Origin: Albula goreensis
Lineage: Eukaryota > Chordata > Actinopteri > Albuliformes > Albulidae
Direction of reading: 5' to 3'
DNA: 64,000 bases
Assembly (NCBI GenBank): GCA_022829145.1
Contig: CM040746.1
Coordinates: forward strand, 2,326,731 to 2,390,730
A program made the position numbers and the translations under genes. Every line of letters begins with the position of its first letter. Position 1 is the stretch's first letter. The notes below the pieces were generated by a model. The model did not search any database. It saw only the letters and a list, made by a program, of their open reading frames with translations, and had not been told where the DNA came from. This document shows positions 24,080-36,555 of this stretch, piece by piece.

Positions 24080-24439
24080 TGTTAGTAAACAATAAAATTC
24101 TCAAAATAAGTAGAACAACCATGTTGTTAATGAAGAGACGGATCCCATGTTCGCAGCTGAAGACAGATACTTTACTTACACAGCCGGCCCAAGAACACAA
24201 GCATGGAGCAAAATGTTCAATGATTACAATGTGTGGTCAACATTTATACAGTTTACGGCAAATACATTAGCATGTGATGGCTCAGATATGGTAATGGGGA
24301 ACCCTAAGTTCCACAGACGGCAGATACCAGGTCGTTAACAGGAGGCGCCATTTGGCCCTGGTCAGATGCGGCAACATCCCTTTGTAATTCTAATACACAT
24401 TCTCAAACACAGTGCCGCTCTCGAAACTGTCTCCCAACA
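24080..24439 (-). mobile_element. LTR (5' LTR of a minus-strand LTR retrotransposon, ~360 bp)
   Basis: On the minus strand the segment begins TGTTGGGAGACAG and ends TTTACTAACA, i.e. TGTT...AACA as expected for LTR ends. It is followed after 3 nt by a tRNA-type primer site, and its outer end abuts satellite at 24440. Only one LTR is visible: no second copy starting TGTTAGTAAAC occurs at the left of the island, so the element is 3'-truncated or recombined. The family (Ty3/Gypsy is my guess from the primer-site style) cannot be settled without coding sequence. Confidence 0.7.
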
Positions 24440-24546
24440 GGTGTAAAACACTGGGGTAGAATAGTGGGTAAGGGGGGTTAAACACTGGGGTAGAAAAGTG
24501 AGTAAGGGAGTTAAACACAGGGGTAGAGTAGTGGGAAAGGGGGTTA
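24440..24546 (-). repeat. satellite remnant between LTR and LINE
   Basis: Three G-rich satellite monomers (AAACACTGGGGTAGAATAG and variants) survive between the LTR end and the LINE 3' end, showing that both transposons inserted into satellite. Confidence 0.95.
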
Positions 24547-24710
24547 CTAGACTTCAAGACTTCAAGACTGTTTATTGTCATTGTACAGTTGCCTGAACAA
24601 CGAAATTATCTGGCAAGGCCACAAGGTGCAAGGAAAGTGACATGTTTCAGTGCAAGATATAAAAACAACATATACAATATAAGTGACAAGTACAAGTGAC
24701 ATTGGTGACA

Positions 24711-24770
24711 TACAATGGTATATACAATGGCAATATTCAATACAATGGCAATTTACAATGGCATCATAAA
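24711..24770 (+). repeat. short ACAATGGCAAT-type tandem repeat in the LINE 3' UTR
   Basis: Four spaced copies of TACAATGG with AT-rich linkers of 6-9 bp (24711-24762). The repeat is imperfect and lies wholly inside the LINE 3' UTR. Confidence 0.6.
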
Positions 24771-25007
24771 TAATAAGGGGGGAAGGGCTATGATCTGTAA
24801 AAAAAAATAAAGTGGTATTATGAAGTAGTTGGTAATTGTACATTTTTCTACAGATATTGCACAAAGACATAGTCAATGGAAGCAGAAGGATGACTGTACA
24901 GAGGAAGTTCACACACACACTCACACTCATTCTCGCATACACATATACATACATGGTCACCATTAGTCCAACAGTAGCAGCAGGGTGACATGACTGTGGA
25001 AGAAGTG

Positions 25008-27430
25008 TCAGTGTTCTGGTGCATTTAGAGTTCTGACTGCCCACGGGTAGAAGCTATTTTTCAGTCTGTTGGTTTTGCACCTGATGGACCTGAACCTTTT
25101 TCCGGAGGGCAGTATGTTGATTAGGTGATGGTTAGGATGAAGGTGGTCTTTTGTGATAGCCCTGGCTCTGGTGAGACACCTAGAGCTGGCGATGGAGTCC
25201 AGGGAGGGGAGTGGACGACCGATCACTTTCTCTGCTGTTCTGGTGGCCCTCTGCAGTCTCTCCCTATCGGCCACTGTACAACCAGCGTACCCACCACACG
25301 GGATGGCTTGCACCAGCACGCTCTCGATTGCGCTCGATGGAAGGACACCAGCAGGTCGGCCTGCAGTCTGTTCCATCTCAGTACCCTCAGGAAATGGAGG
25401 CCCTGCTGGGCTTTTTTTAACTAGGGCAGTCGTATCGGTAGTCCAAGACACATCCTCGGAGATGTGGGTCCCCAGAACTTGAAGGAGGACACCCTCTCCA
25501 CATAATCACCTTTTATGCAGAGGGGGTGGGGTCAGCTTTTGTTCTGCGGAAGTCCATGACCACTTCCTTGGTTTTCCTGGCGTTGAGGTTGAGGTGGTTG
25601 TTGTCACACCATTCTGTCAGACGCTGACCTCATCTCTGTAGGCTGTGTCATCATCCTTTGTGATTAGCCCTACCAGAGTGGTGCCGTCAGCGAATTTGAT
25701 GATGGTGTTGCAGGGATGTGTGGGGGGTGCAGTCACTGGTAGATGGTACAGGAGGGGGTTCAGCACAGCCCTGTGGTGAGCCAGTGCTGAGCGACAGGGT
25801 GGATGATCTCCGGTTCCCAATCTTGACAGACTGTGGGCGGTCAGTGAGAAGGTTTTGATACATGCACATGTAGTGGGGGGGACAGTCCAGGTCAACCAGC
25901 TTGGCTATGAGGATGTCTGGGATGATGGTATTGAAAGCCGAGCTGAAGTCGATGAAGAGCATCCTTACTGAAGTCCCAGGATCCTCCAGGTGATGCAGGG
26001 CAGAGTGGAGGGCAGTGGTAATTGCATCCTCAGTGGACCTATTTGCCTTGTAGGCAAACTGGTGAAGTCAAAGCTGGGGGAGGCAGTCCTTTATGTGCTT
26101 TCAGACCAACTTCTCAAAGCACTTTGCAACCACGGTGTCAGTGCGATGGGTCTGTAATCATTGAGGCTACTGATGGTGGTGGACTTGGGGACTGGGGCTA
26201 TTGTTGTGGATTTCAGGCAGTGAGGGACGGTGGCTTGTGACAGGAGAGGCTGAAGACTCTGGTGAACACAGAGGACAGCTGGTCAGCACAGGCCTTGAGC
26301 ACACTCCCAGGTATTCCATCAGGGCCAGCAGCTTTCCTCTGATTCACTGCTCTGTGCATGATAGGGGTGTTTATAGTACTCTCACAGTGGGCAAAGAAGT
26401 GGTTTAGCTCTTCTGCTAATGAGATGTCCATGTTCTCTGTATTTGCCTGCTGCCTTTGTAATTGGTGATGTGTTTCAGGCCCTCCCATACCTGTCTGGGG
26501 TTGTTGTCCGAGAGGTGATCCGATAGCTGATTTGAATAGTCCAGTTTTGCCTCTCTGATGCCCTTTCTGAGGTCTGCTCTTGTTCTGCTGTACATAGCCT
26601 GATCCGCAGATTTGTATGCAGTTAAGTGCCTTTGACAGTGACTGAACCTTACCCGTCATCCAGGGTTTACGGTTAGGGGTAGACCCGACCCACTTTCCGT
26701 GGTGACAGTGTCCATGCAATGCGTGATGTAACCCAAGCACTGCATCTGTGTGAGTCTCTAGGTTGTCATGTTCAACGACATTCCACTCTGTGAGGGCGAA
26801 ACAGTCCGTCAGCTGAGCCAGAGCTTTATCAGACAAGGTGTTAATGGTTCTGATGGTGGGCTTTGTCCTTTTCCTGAGTGGTGTGTGTATGCCGAACAAC
26901 GAGCAGGGAGAGGTGATCCGACATACCCAGGTGGGGAGGGGAACAGATCTGTATGCTCGCTTAATATTTGTGTAAACACGGTCCAAGGTATTGTTCCTCT
27001 CTTAGGGCATTTCACATGTTGAACAAATTTTGGCAGCACAGTTCTGAAGCAAGCTTTGTTGAAGTCCCCTGCGATGATGTGTACTCCCTCTGGATATGTC
27101 CGTTGATGTTCAGAGATTGAGTTGTGTAGGTAGGCAAGGGCTGAGCCAACATTAGCATCCGGCGGTATGTAGACAGCGGTTATGAGCACTACAGGCAATT
27201 CACTAGGCAAGTAGAATGGTCTACACACGACTGACATTGCCTCAATGTCCGGGAAGCAGACTATGGTGGTGATCTTACTGTTTGTGCACCAGTCGTTATG
27301 TGCGTAAATGCACAAACCTCCACCTCTGCTTTTTCCAGCTGTAGCCTTTCTGTTGCTTCGGTGCAATGTGCAACCTGCTAGCTGCATCGAGACATCGGAA
27401 TTTCCGCTTGGCAGACCGAAAACAATCCAA
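25008..27430 (-). pseudogene. endonuclease / reverse-transcriptase ORF2 remnant of the Rex1-like LINE
   Basis: Seen on the minus strand: AP-type endonuclease pieces (KSRGGGLCIYAHNDWC, VYIPPDANVGSAL, the catalytic-block motif IAGDFNKA), a SDHLSL motif near 26910 in a third frame, a linker (NRKPWMTGKVQ), RT motifs [34 protein letters not shown] (motif A), STGSPQGC (motif B) and IIKFADGTTLVG (motif C), then LNLNARKT and a C-terminal part (ILPSGKRFRSIRCKTNRLKN, SFYPWAVRTLN). Motif C is FADG where the family has FADD, a loss of a catalytic aspartate. At least five frame changes and internal stops separate the pieces. In intact relatives this protein nicks target DNA and reverse-transcribes the element RNA; this copy cannot. 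Confidence 0.85.
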
Positions 27431-27605
27431 GGAGCGTCCGACGTTCTCGCAATTTAAGGGGGATGTTGTTGAACCTCTGATAATCACTGGTAACGAGATC
27501 TGGCAGTTATTCCCGATGATGTATAATTCCAGGTGGCTGTAGGTGAGTTGTGCTGTGCAATAGTTCCTAAAACAACATACAAGTAGAGAGAAAAAAAAAA
27601 AAGAA

Positions 27606-28469
27606 CCTAAATGCGGAGCCTGTGGGAGCCCTGTGGGGCAGGGGTGACTGAGTATGAGGCCGTCCTGTGGGGGCCCTGTGGGTGCAGAATCACTGAGTAA
27701 GAGGGGCCCTCTGGGGACTTGGGGGCAGGGTGAATGAAGATGAGGGGTCCTGTGGGGGGCCCTGTGGGGCAGGGTCACTGAGTATGAGGGGTCCTGTGGG
27801 GTCCTGTGAAGGCAGGGTCACTGAGGATGAGGGGGTCCTGTGGGGGTCCTGTTGGGGCAAGGTCACTGAGTATGAGTGGGTGTTGTGGAGGCAGGGTCAC
27901 TGAGTATGAGGGTGCTGTGGAGGCAGGGTCTCTGAGTATGAGGGGGGCCCTGTGGGAGCCCTGTGGGGCAGGGTGACTGAGTATGAGGGTCCCTGGGAGC
28001 CCTGTGGGGGCAGTGTCACTGAGTCAGAGGGGCCCTCTGGGGGCCTAGTGGGGCAGGGTCACTGAGGATGAGGGGGGTCCTGTGGGGATCCTGTGGGGGC
28101 AGTATCACTGAGTAAGAGGGGCCCTCTGGGGCCTTCTTAGGGCAGGGTGACTGAGGATGATGGGGTCCTGTGGGGCCCTGTGGGGGGCAGTATCACTGAG
28201 GATGAGGGGGTCCTGTGGGGGCCCTGTGGGGGCCCTGTGGGGCAGGATCACTGAGGATGAGGGGGTCCTGTGGGGCCCTGTGGGGAAGGGTCACTGAGTA
28301 TGAGGGGGCCCTGTTGGGGCCATGTGAGGGCAGGGTCACTGAGTATGAGGGGGTGCTGTGGGAGCAGGGTCACTGAGTATGAGGGCCCTGTGAGGGCCAT
28401 GTGGGGACAGGGTCACTGAATATGAGGGCCCTGTGGGGCCATATGGGGGAGAGGGTAACTGAGGATGAG
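27606..28469 (+). repeat. G-rich minisatellite, unit ~36-55 bp
   Basis: About 18-20 imperfect units built from GGGGTCCTGTGGGG, CCCTGTGGGGGCAGGGTCAC and TGAGTATGAGG or TGAGGATGAGG. The unit length varies because the CCTGTGGGGG submotif is present once, twice or three times. It runs into the gap at 28470, so its true length is unknown. Sequence and unit length are unrelated to the 33-bp satellite. The G-tracts make strand-specific quadruplexes plausible. Confidence 0.92.
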
Positions 28470-28969
28470 NNNNNNNNNNNNNNNNNNNNNNNNNNNNNNN
28501 NNNNNNNNNNNNNNNNNNNNNNNNNNNNNNNNNNNNNNNNNNNNNNNNNNNNNNNNNNNNNNNNNNNNNNNNNNNNNNNNNNNNNNNNNNNNNNNNNNNN
28601 NNNNNNNNNNNNNNNNNNNNNNNNNNNNNNNNNNNNNNNNNNNNNNNNNNNNNNNNNNNNNNNNNNNNNNNNNNNNNNNNNNNNNNNNNNNNNNNNNNNN
28701 NNNNNNNNNNNNNNNNNNNNNNNNNNNNNNNNNNNNNNNNNNNNNNNNNNNNNNNNNNNNNNNNNNNNNNNNNNNNNNNNNNNNNNNNNNNNNNNNNNNN
28801 NNNNNNNNNNNNNNNNNNNNNNNNNNNNNNNNNNNNNNNNNNNNNNNNNNNNNNNNNNNNNNNNNNNNNNNNNNNNNNNNNNNNNNNNNNNNNNNNNNNN
28901 NNNNNNNNNNNNNNNNNNNNNNNNNNNNNNNNNNNNNNNNNNNNNNNNNNNNNNNNNNNNNNNNNNNNN
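28470..28969. other. assembly gap (500 N)
   Basis: Exactly 500 N between the G-rich minisatellite and the G-rich satellite. The two flanks are different repeats, so the boundary between them is not seen. Confidence 0.99.
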
Positions 28970-31900
28970 TAAACACTGGGGCAGAATAGTGGGTAAGGGG
29001 GTTAAACACTGGGGTAGAATATGGTAGGGGTTAAACACTGGGGTAGAATAGTGGGTTGGGGTTAAACACTGGGGTAGAATAGTGGTACAGGGTTAAACAC
29101 TGGGCAAGAATGGTGGGAAAAGGGGTTAAACACTGGGGTAGAAAAGTGGAAAAGGGGGTTAAACACTGGGGCAGAATAGTGGTTGGGGTTAAACACTGGG
29201 CTAAAAGGGTAGAATTGGGTCAGGGGGTTAAAGGTAACTAGGGTAGAATAGTGGGTGGGTGGTTAAACACTGGGGGTAGAATTGTGGGAAAGGGTAAAAC
29301 ACTGGGGTAGAATAGTGGGTTGGGGGTTAAACACTGGGGTAGAATAGTGGGTTGGGGTTAAACACTGGGGTAGAATAGTGGGAAAGGGGTAAACACTGGG
29401 GTAGAATAGTGGGTTGGGGGTTAAACACTGGGGTAGAATAGTGGGAAAGGGGGTAAAACACTGGGGTAGAATAGTGGGTTAGGGTTAAACACTGGGGTAG
29501 AATAGTGGGTTGGGGGTTAAACACTGGGGTAGAATAGGAGTAAGGGGTTAAACACTGGGGTAGAAATGGTGGGTAGGGGGGTGAAACAGTTGGGTAAAAT
29601 GTTGGGAAAAGGGGTTAAACACTGGGGCAGAATAGTGAGAAAGGGTAAAACACTGGGCAAGAAATGCAGGTTGGGGATTAAACACAGGGGTAGAATGCTG
29701 GAAAGGGTTAAACACTGGGGAAGAATAGTGGGAAGGGGGGTTAAACACTGGGGTAGAAATATTGAGAGGAAGGGGGTTAAACACGGGGTAGAAAAGTGGA
29801 AATGAGGGGGTTAAACACTGGGGTAGAATAGTGGCAAAAGGGGTAAAACACTGGGGTAGAATAGTGAGTGGGAAAGGGTTAAACACTGGGGTAGAATATG
29901 TGGGTAAGGGGTTAAACACTGGGGGAATCGTGGGAAAGGGGCTAAACACAGGGTAGAACAGGAAAAGGGGTTAAACACTGGGAAAAATAGTGGGAAAGGG
30001 GGGTTAAACACTGGGGTAGAATAGTGAGTAAGGGGGGTAAACACTGGGGTAAAAATAGTGGGAAAGGGGGTTAAACACTGGGGCAGAAAAGTGGGAAAAG
30101 GGGGTTAAACACTGGGGCAGAATATTAAGAAAGGGGGTTAAAACACTGGGGTAGAAAGCAAGACCAGGGGTTAAACACTGGGTAGAAAAGTGGGTTGGGG
30201 GTTAAACACTGGGGAAGAATAGTGGAAAAGGGGTTAAACACTGGGTAGAATGAGAGGGAACACTGGGTTAAAACACTGGGGTGGAAGAATGGAGGAGGGT
30301 TAAACACTGGGGTAGAATAGTGGGAAAGGGGGTTAAACACTGGGGTAGAATAGTGGGAAGGGGTTAAACACTGGGGTAGAATAGTGGGTAAAGGGGGTTA
30401 AAACACTGGGGTAGAATAGTGGGTAGGGGGTTAAACACTGGGGTAGAATAATGGAAAGGGGTTAAACACTGGGGTAGAATAGTGGGAAAGGGGGTTAAAC
30501 ACTGGGGAAGAAAAGTGGGAAGGGGTTAAACACTGGGGAAGAACAGTGGGAAGGGGGGTAAAACACTGGACAAAAATAGTGGGTTGGGAAGTTAAACACA
30601 GGCGTAGAAGACTGGGAAAAGGGGTTAAACACAGGGTAGAATACTGAGTAAGGGGGTTATGCATGAAGGTAGAATAGGGAGTAAGGGTTAAACACTGGGG
30701 TAGAAAAGTGGGAAATGGGGTTAAACACTGGGGTAGAATAGTGAGCAGGGGTTAAACACTGGGGTAGAAAAGTGGGTAAGGGGGTTAAACACTGGGGCAG
30801 GATTTTAAATAAGGAGGTGAAACACTGGGGAAGAACAGTGAACAAGGGGGTTCAACAAAAGGGTTGAAAAGTGAGTTCTGTGGTTAAACACTGGGGTAGA
30901 ACAGTGAAAAAAAGAGCAGTAAACACTGGGGTAGAATAGTGGGTTGGGGGTGAAACACAGGCGTAGAAGAGTGGGGAAAGGGGTTAAACACAGGGGAGAA
31001 TAGTGGGTTGGGGGGTTAAACACGAGAACAGAACCGTGTGTAAGGGCGTTAAACACTGGAGTAGAATACTCAGTAAGGGGGTAAAACACTGGGGCAGAAT
31101 AGTGGGTAGGAGGAAAAACACTGGGGTAGAATAGTGGGTAAGGGGGTTCAACAATGGGGAAGAAAAGTCGGAGGGAGGGTTAAACACTGAGGTAGAATAG
31201 TGGGTAGGGGGTAAAACACGGGGCAAAAATAGTGGGTTGGGGAGTTAAACACAGGCGTAGAAGAGTGGGAAAGGGGTTAAACACTGGGCAAGAACAGTGA
31301 GTAGGGGGATAAACTCTGGGTCAGAATAGTGGGTAGGAGGATTAAACACTGGGGTAGAATAGTGGGTATAGGGGGTAAAACGCTGGGGTAGAAGAGTGAG
31401 CCAGGGGTTAAACACTGGGGTAGAAAAGTTAGTCAGGGGTTAAACACAAGGGTAGAATTACGGGAACGGGGGTTAAACAGTGGGGTTGAACCGTGGGAAG
31501 GAGGGTAGTACACGGAAGTAGTATTGTGAGAAAGTGGGCAAAACAATGGGGCAGAAGAGTGAATAAGAGGGTTAAACACTGGAGAAGAATAGTGAATGAG
31601 GGGGTTAAATACTGGGGTAGAATTGTGGGTTTGGGGGAAAAACACTGGGGTAGAAAAGTGAGTAAGGGGTTAAACACTGGAGAACAATAATGAATGAGGA
31701 GGTTCAACACTGGGGGAGAATCGTGGGTAGGAGGGCAGAACACTGGTGTAGAACAGTGGGTAAGGGGGGTTAAACACTGGGGAAGAATCACGGGAACGGT
31801 GGTTAAACACTGGGATACAATAATGGGTAGGAGGGTAAAACACTGGGGTAGAATAGTGGGTTGGTGGGTAAAACATTGGGGTAGAATATTAAGTAAGAGG

Positions 31901-34900
31901 GTTAGAAACTGGGGTAGAATTGTGGCAAAGGGGTTAAAAACTGGGGAAGAATAGTGGTTGGAGGGTATGACACTGGGCTAAAATAGTGGATTGGGGAGTT
32001 AAACACAGGCGTAGAAGAGTGGGAAAAGGGTTAAACACTGGGGTAGAATTGTGGGTAGAAGGGTGATACACTGGGGTAGAATAGTGGGTTCGGGGTTAAA
32101 CACTGGGGTAGAATCCTTGGTTGGGGGGTTAAACAATGGGGTAGAACAGTGGGAAAGGGGTAAAATACTGGGGAGGAAGAGTGAGTTAGGGCTTGAAACA
32201 CTGGGGTAGAATAGTGAGTAAGGGAGCTAAACACTGGTGTAGAATTGTGGCAAAGGGGGTGAAACAGTTGGGTAAAATGTTGGGAAAAGGGGTAAACACT
32301 GGGGTAGAATAGTGAGAAAAGGGGTAAAACACTGGGGGTTGAAATGCAGGTTGGGGGATTAAACACTGGGGTAGAATGCTGAGCAAGAGTGTTAAACACT
32401 GGGGAAGAATAGTGGGAGAGGGGGTTAAACACTGGGGCAGAATATTAAGGAAGGGGGTGAAACACGAGGGTAGAAGAGCGGGAATGGGCGTTAAACACCT
32501 CGGTAGAATACTGGCAAAAGGGGTAAAACACAAGGGTAGAATAGTGAGTAAAGGGGATAAAAACACTGGGGTAAAATTATGAATAAGGGGGATAAACACT
32601 GAGGTAGAAAAGCAGGAAAAGGGTTAAATACTGGGGTAGAATCGTGGAAAGGGGGTGAAACACAGGGAAGAACAGTGAGTAAGGGGGTTAAACACTGGGG
32701 TAATGTCGTGAGTACGGCGGTTAAACACTGGGGTAGAAAACTGGGTTGGGGTGTGAAACACGAGGGCAGAAAAGTGGGAAAGGGGGGTTAAATCACTGGG
32801 GCAGAATATTAAGAAAGGGGATTACACACTGTGGTAGAAGAGCAAGACCAGGGGTTAAACACTGGGGTAGAATTGTGGGTTGGAGGGTAAATAGAATAGG
32901 GAATAAGGTGGTTAAACACTGTGGTAGATGAGAGGGAACATGGGTTAAACACTGGGGTGGAAGAATGGGCAGGAGGCAAAAACATGGGGCTAGAATAGTG
33001 GGTTGGGGGTTTAAACACTGGGGTAGAATAGTGAGGAAGGGCGTTAAACACTGGTGTAGAATAGCGGGTAATGGGGTTCAACACTGGGGTAGAATCGTGG
33101 GTAGGATGGTAAAACACTGGGGTAGAATAATGGGTTGGGGGTTAAACACTGGGGTAGGATAGTGGGAAAGGGCGTTAAACACTGGGGCAATATTACGTAA
33201 GGGGTTGAATCGAGAATAAGGGGGTTAAAAACTGTGGAAGAAGAGCGGGAGCAGGGGTTAAACACTGGGGTAGAATAATGGGTTGGAGGGTAAAACACTG
33301 GGGTAGAATGGTGAGTGAGGGCGTTAAACACTGGGGCAGAATGGCGGGAACGGGGGTTAAACACTGGGGTAGAATAGTGGTTAGGAGGCAAAAACACAGG
33401 GGGAGAATAGTGGGTTGGGGGGTTAAACATAGGGGTAGAATCGGGAGTAAGGTGGTGAAAAAACTTGGAAGAAGAGAGGGAAAGGGGGTAAAACACTGGG
33501 GTAGAAACGTGGATAAGGGTTAATCACTGGGGTAGAATATGAAGTAAGAGGGTTAGACACAGGAGTAGAATCATGTGAAAAGGGTTAAATACTGGGGTAG
33601 AATAATGGGAAAGGAGCTAAAATACTGGGGTATAATCCTGGATAGGAGGGTAAAACACTGGGGTAGAATCGTGGATAAAGGGGTGAATAACTGGGGTAGA
33701 ACATGAAGTTAGGGGTTAGACACAGGGGTAGAATTATGTGAAGGGGGTTAAATACTGGGGTAGAATAATGGAAAAGGGGGTTAAATACTGGGGTAGAATA
33801 ATGGGAAAGGGGCTAAAACACTGGGGTGGAATAGTGGGTAGGAGGGTAAAACACTGGGGTAGTAAAGTGGTTTGGAGGGTTAAACACAAAGGTAGATAAG
33901 TGGGTAAGGGGCGTTAAACACTGGGGCAGAATATTAAGTCAGGGGGTTGGACACAGGGTTAGAATCGTGGGAAAGGGGGTTTAACAACGGGTTAGAAAAG
34001 TGGGTAGGAGGGGTAAACATTCAGGGAGATTCGTGGGTAGGGTGTTTAAACACTGGTGCAGAATATGAAGTAAGGGGGTTACAAACTGGGGTAGAATTGT
34101 GGCAAAGGGGGTTAAGAACTGGGGAAGAATAGTGGGTAGGAGGGTAAAACATTGGGCTAAAATAGTCGGTTGGGGGGTTAAAAACAGGCATAGAATACCG
34201 GGAACGGAGCTTCAACACTGGAGTAGAATTGTGGGTAGGAGGGTGATACACTTGGGTAGAATTGTGGGTTCGAGGGTTAAACACTGGGGTAGAAGAATGG
34301 GTTGGGGGGTGAAACACAGGCGTAGAGGAGAGGGAAAGGGTCTTCAACACAGGGGAAGAAAAGTGGGTTGGGGGTTAAACACGAGGGCAGAACCGTGGGT
34401 ATGGGGGTTAAATCCTGGGGTAGAATACTGAGTAATAGGGTGAAAAACTAGGGTAAAATAGGGAGTAAGGGGGTTAAACACTGGGGTAGAATTGTGGGAA
34501 AGGGGGTTCAACATTGGGGAAGAAGAGTGTGTAGGAGAGTAAAACACTGGGGTAGAATCGTGGGTAAGGGGGTAAAACATGGGGGTACAATGGTGGGTTG
34601 GAGGGTTAAACACTGGGGTAGGATAGTGGGGTGGGGGGTTAAATATGAGGGTAGAATAGTGGGTAAGGGGGGTTAAACACTGGGGCAGAATATTATGTAA
34701 GGGGGTTCAACACTGGGGTAGAATTGTGGGTAGGAGGGTAAAACACTAGGGCAGTAAACTGATTGAGGGGGTTAAACACTGGGCAAGAAAAGTAGTGGGT
34801 TGAAGAGGTAAACACAGGCAGAAGAAGAGTAGGAAAGGGGTTAAACACAGGGAAGAATACTGAGTAAGGGGGTTAAGCATGAAGGTAGAATAGGGAGTAA

Positions 34901-36555
34901 GGGGTTAAACACTGGGGTAGAATCGTGGGTAGGGGTTTAAATGCTGGAGTAGAATAGTGGGTTAGGGGTTAAACACTGGGGTAGAAGAGTGGGTTGGGGG
35001 GTTAAACACCAGAGCAGAACCGTGTGTAACGGGGTTAAACACTGGAGAAGAATACTAAGTAAGGGGGTGAAACACTGGGGTAGAATAATGGGAAAGGGGC
35101 AAAAATACTGGGGTATAACAGTGGATAGGAGGGTAAATCACTGGGGTCGTAAAGTGGTTTGGAGGGTTTAACACTGGGGTAGAATCGTGGGTAAGGGGGG
35201 TTTAACACTGGGGTAAAACATGAAGTAAGGGGGTTAGACACAGGAGTAGAATCATGTGAAAGGGGGTTAAATACTGGGGTAGAATAATGGGAAAGGGGCA
35301 AAAATACTGGGGTATAACAGTGGATAGGAGGGTAAATCACTGGGGTAGAATAGTAGATAAAGGGGTTAATCACTGGGGTGGAACATGAAGTTAGGGGGTT
35401 AGACACAGGGGTAGAATTATGTGAAAGGGGGTTAAATATGGGGTAGAAAAATGGGAAAGGGGCTAAAACACTGGGGTGGAATCGTGGGTAGGAGGGTAAA
35501 ACACTGGGGTCGGAAAGTGGTTTGGAGGGTTTAACACTGGGGTAGAATCGTGGGTAACGGGGGTTTAACACTGGGGTAGAAAAGTGAGTAAGGTGGTAAA
35601 ACACTGGGGTAGAATTTGGAGAAAAGGGGTAGAATTGTGGGTACAAGGTTTAAACACTGAGGTGGGTGGGTTTAAACACTAGAACAGTTGGTTGGGGGTT
35701 AAACACTGGGGTGGAAGGGAAAGTAGGGTTGGTTAAACACTGTGGGATGAGAAACATGGGTTAAAGACTGGGGTAGAATAATGGGCAGGAGAACAGAATC
35801 ATGGGTGGTGGGGGGGTTAAACACTGGGGTAGAAAGTGGGTTGGGGGTTAAACATAGGGGTAGAATAGGGAGAAAAGGTGGTTAAAAATGGAAGAAGAGA
35901 GGGAAAGGGTAAAAATAGAATCGTGGATAAGGGGGGCTTAGAACATGAAATAAGAGGGTTATACACAGGGGTACAAGATGAGAAAGGATTAAACATGGGT
36001 AGAATTAAAGTAAAACACTGGGGTAGGGTTGGAGGATTAAAACTGGGGTAGAATGGGCAGGAGGGCAAAAACAGTGGGTGAGGGGGTTAAACCCTAGAAA
36101 TCATGGGATAAAACACTGGGGAGAAAAGTTGAGAAAGGGGGTTTAACACTGGGGTAGAATTGTGGGTAGGGTTGAACACTGGGGAGAAAGGGCGTTGGGC
36201 TGGGGGTTAAAACACTGGGGCAGAAAGTGGGAAGGAGGATAAAACACTGGGGTAGAATCGTGGGAAAGGGGTTAAACACTGGGGTAGAAAAGTGAGTGAG
36301 GGGGTTAACGCAAGGGGAAGAGTGGGAAAGAGGGATAAGACCTAGGTAGAATTGTGGGAAAGAGGGTAAAACACAGGATATCGGGTTGTGGGGTTAAACA
36401 CTGGGGTAGAATATTTGGTTGGGGGGTTAAACAGTGGGGTTGAATTGTGAGTTAGGGGTTTAAACACTGTGGTCCAATAGTGAGTACGGGGGTCACACAC
36501 TGGGGTAGAATAGTGGGTAGGATGGTTAAACACTGGGGTAGCATCGTGGGTAAGG
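28970..36555 (-). repeat. 33-bp satellite array, G-rich orientation (block 7)
   Basis: Continuous satellite from the gap to LINE fragment 7. The part 28970 to about 30480 is unusually uniform (mostly GGGTTAAACACTGGGGTAG with AAAGGGG or TTGGGG linkers) and has no fold-back partner. From about 30480 rightward it is the left arm of the large palindrome. The higher-order signature GTAGTATTGTGAG occurs at 31518. A mosaic of related monomer runs repeats at 33440-33800, 35080-35480 and 13000-13440 (GATAAGGGGGTTAATCAC, AAGTTAGGGG and ATGTGAAAGGGG monomers). The part 35640-36250 has many shortened monomers. No gene is seen. Confidence 0.94.

Larger units (their letters stand above)
24547..27590 (-). 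mobile_element. Rex1-like (CR1-group) non-LTR retrotransposon, degenerate
   Basis: A minus-strand LINE about 3.0 kb long. Its 3' end at 24547 carries a tandem CTTGAAGT tail after TGACAATAAACAGT. The 3' UTR (24547-25010) has ACAATGGCAAT repeats and a CA run near 24909. Coding remnants follow upstream in the order expected on the minus strand: C-terminal domain, reverse transcriptase, linker, endonuclease. Upstream of 27430 only weakly recognisable N-terminal sequence remains, to an A-run at 27591-27602. No target-site duplication is evident. Unlike the L2-like pieces it is not repeated elsewhere in the window, so it inserted once. The clade name rests on the recognised protein pattern. Confidence 0.85.

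Noticed and set aside
25125..25482. Plus-strand open frames over the LINE C-terminal region
   Set aside because: They are antisense shadows of the minus-strand LINE coding remnant.
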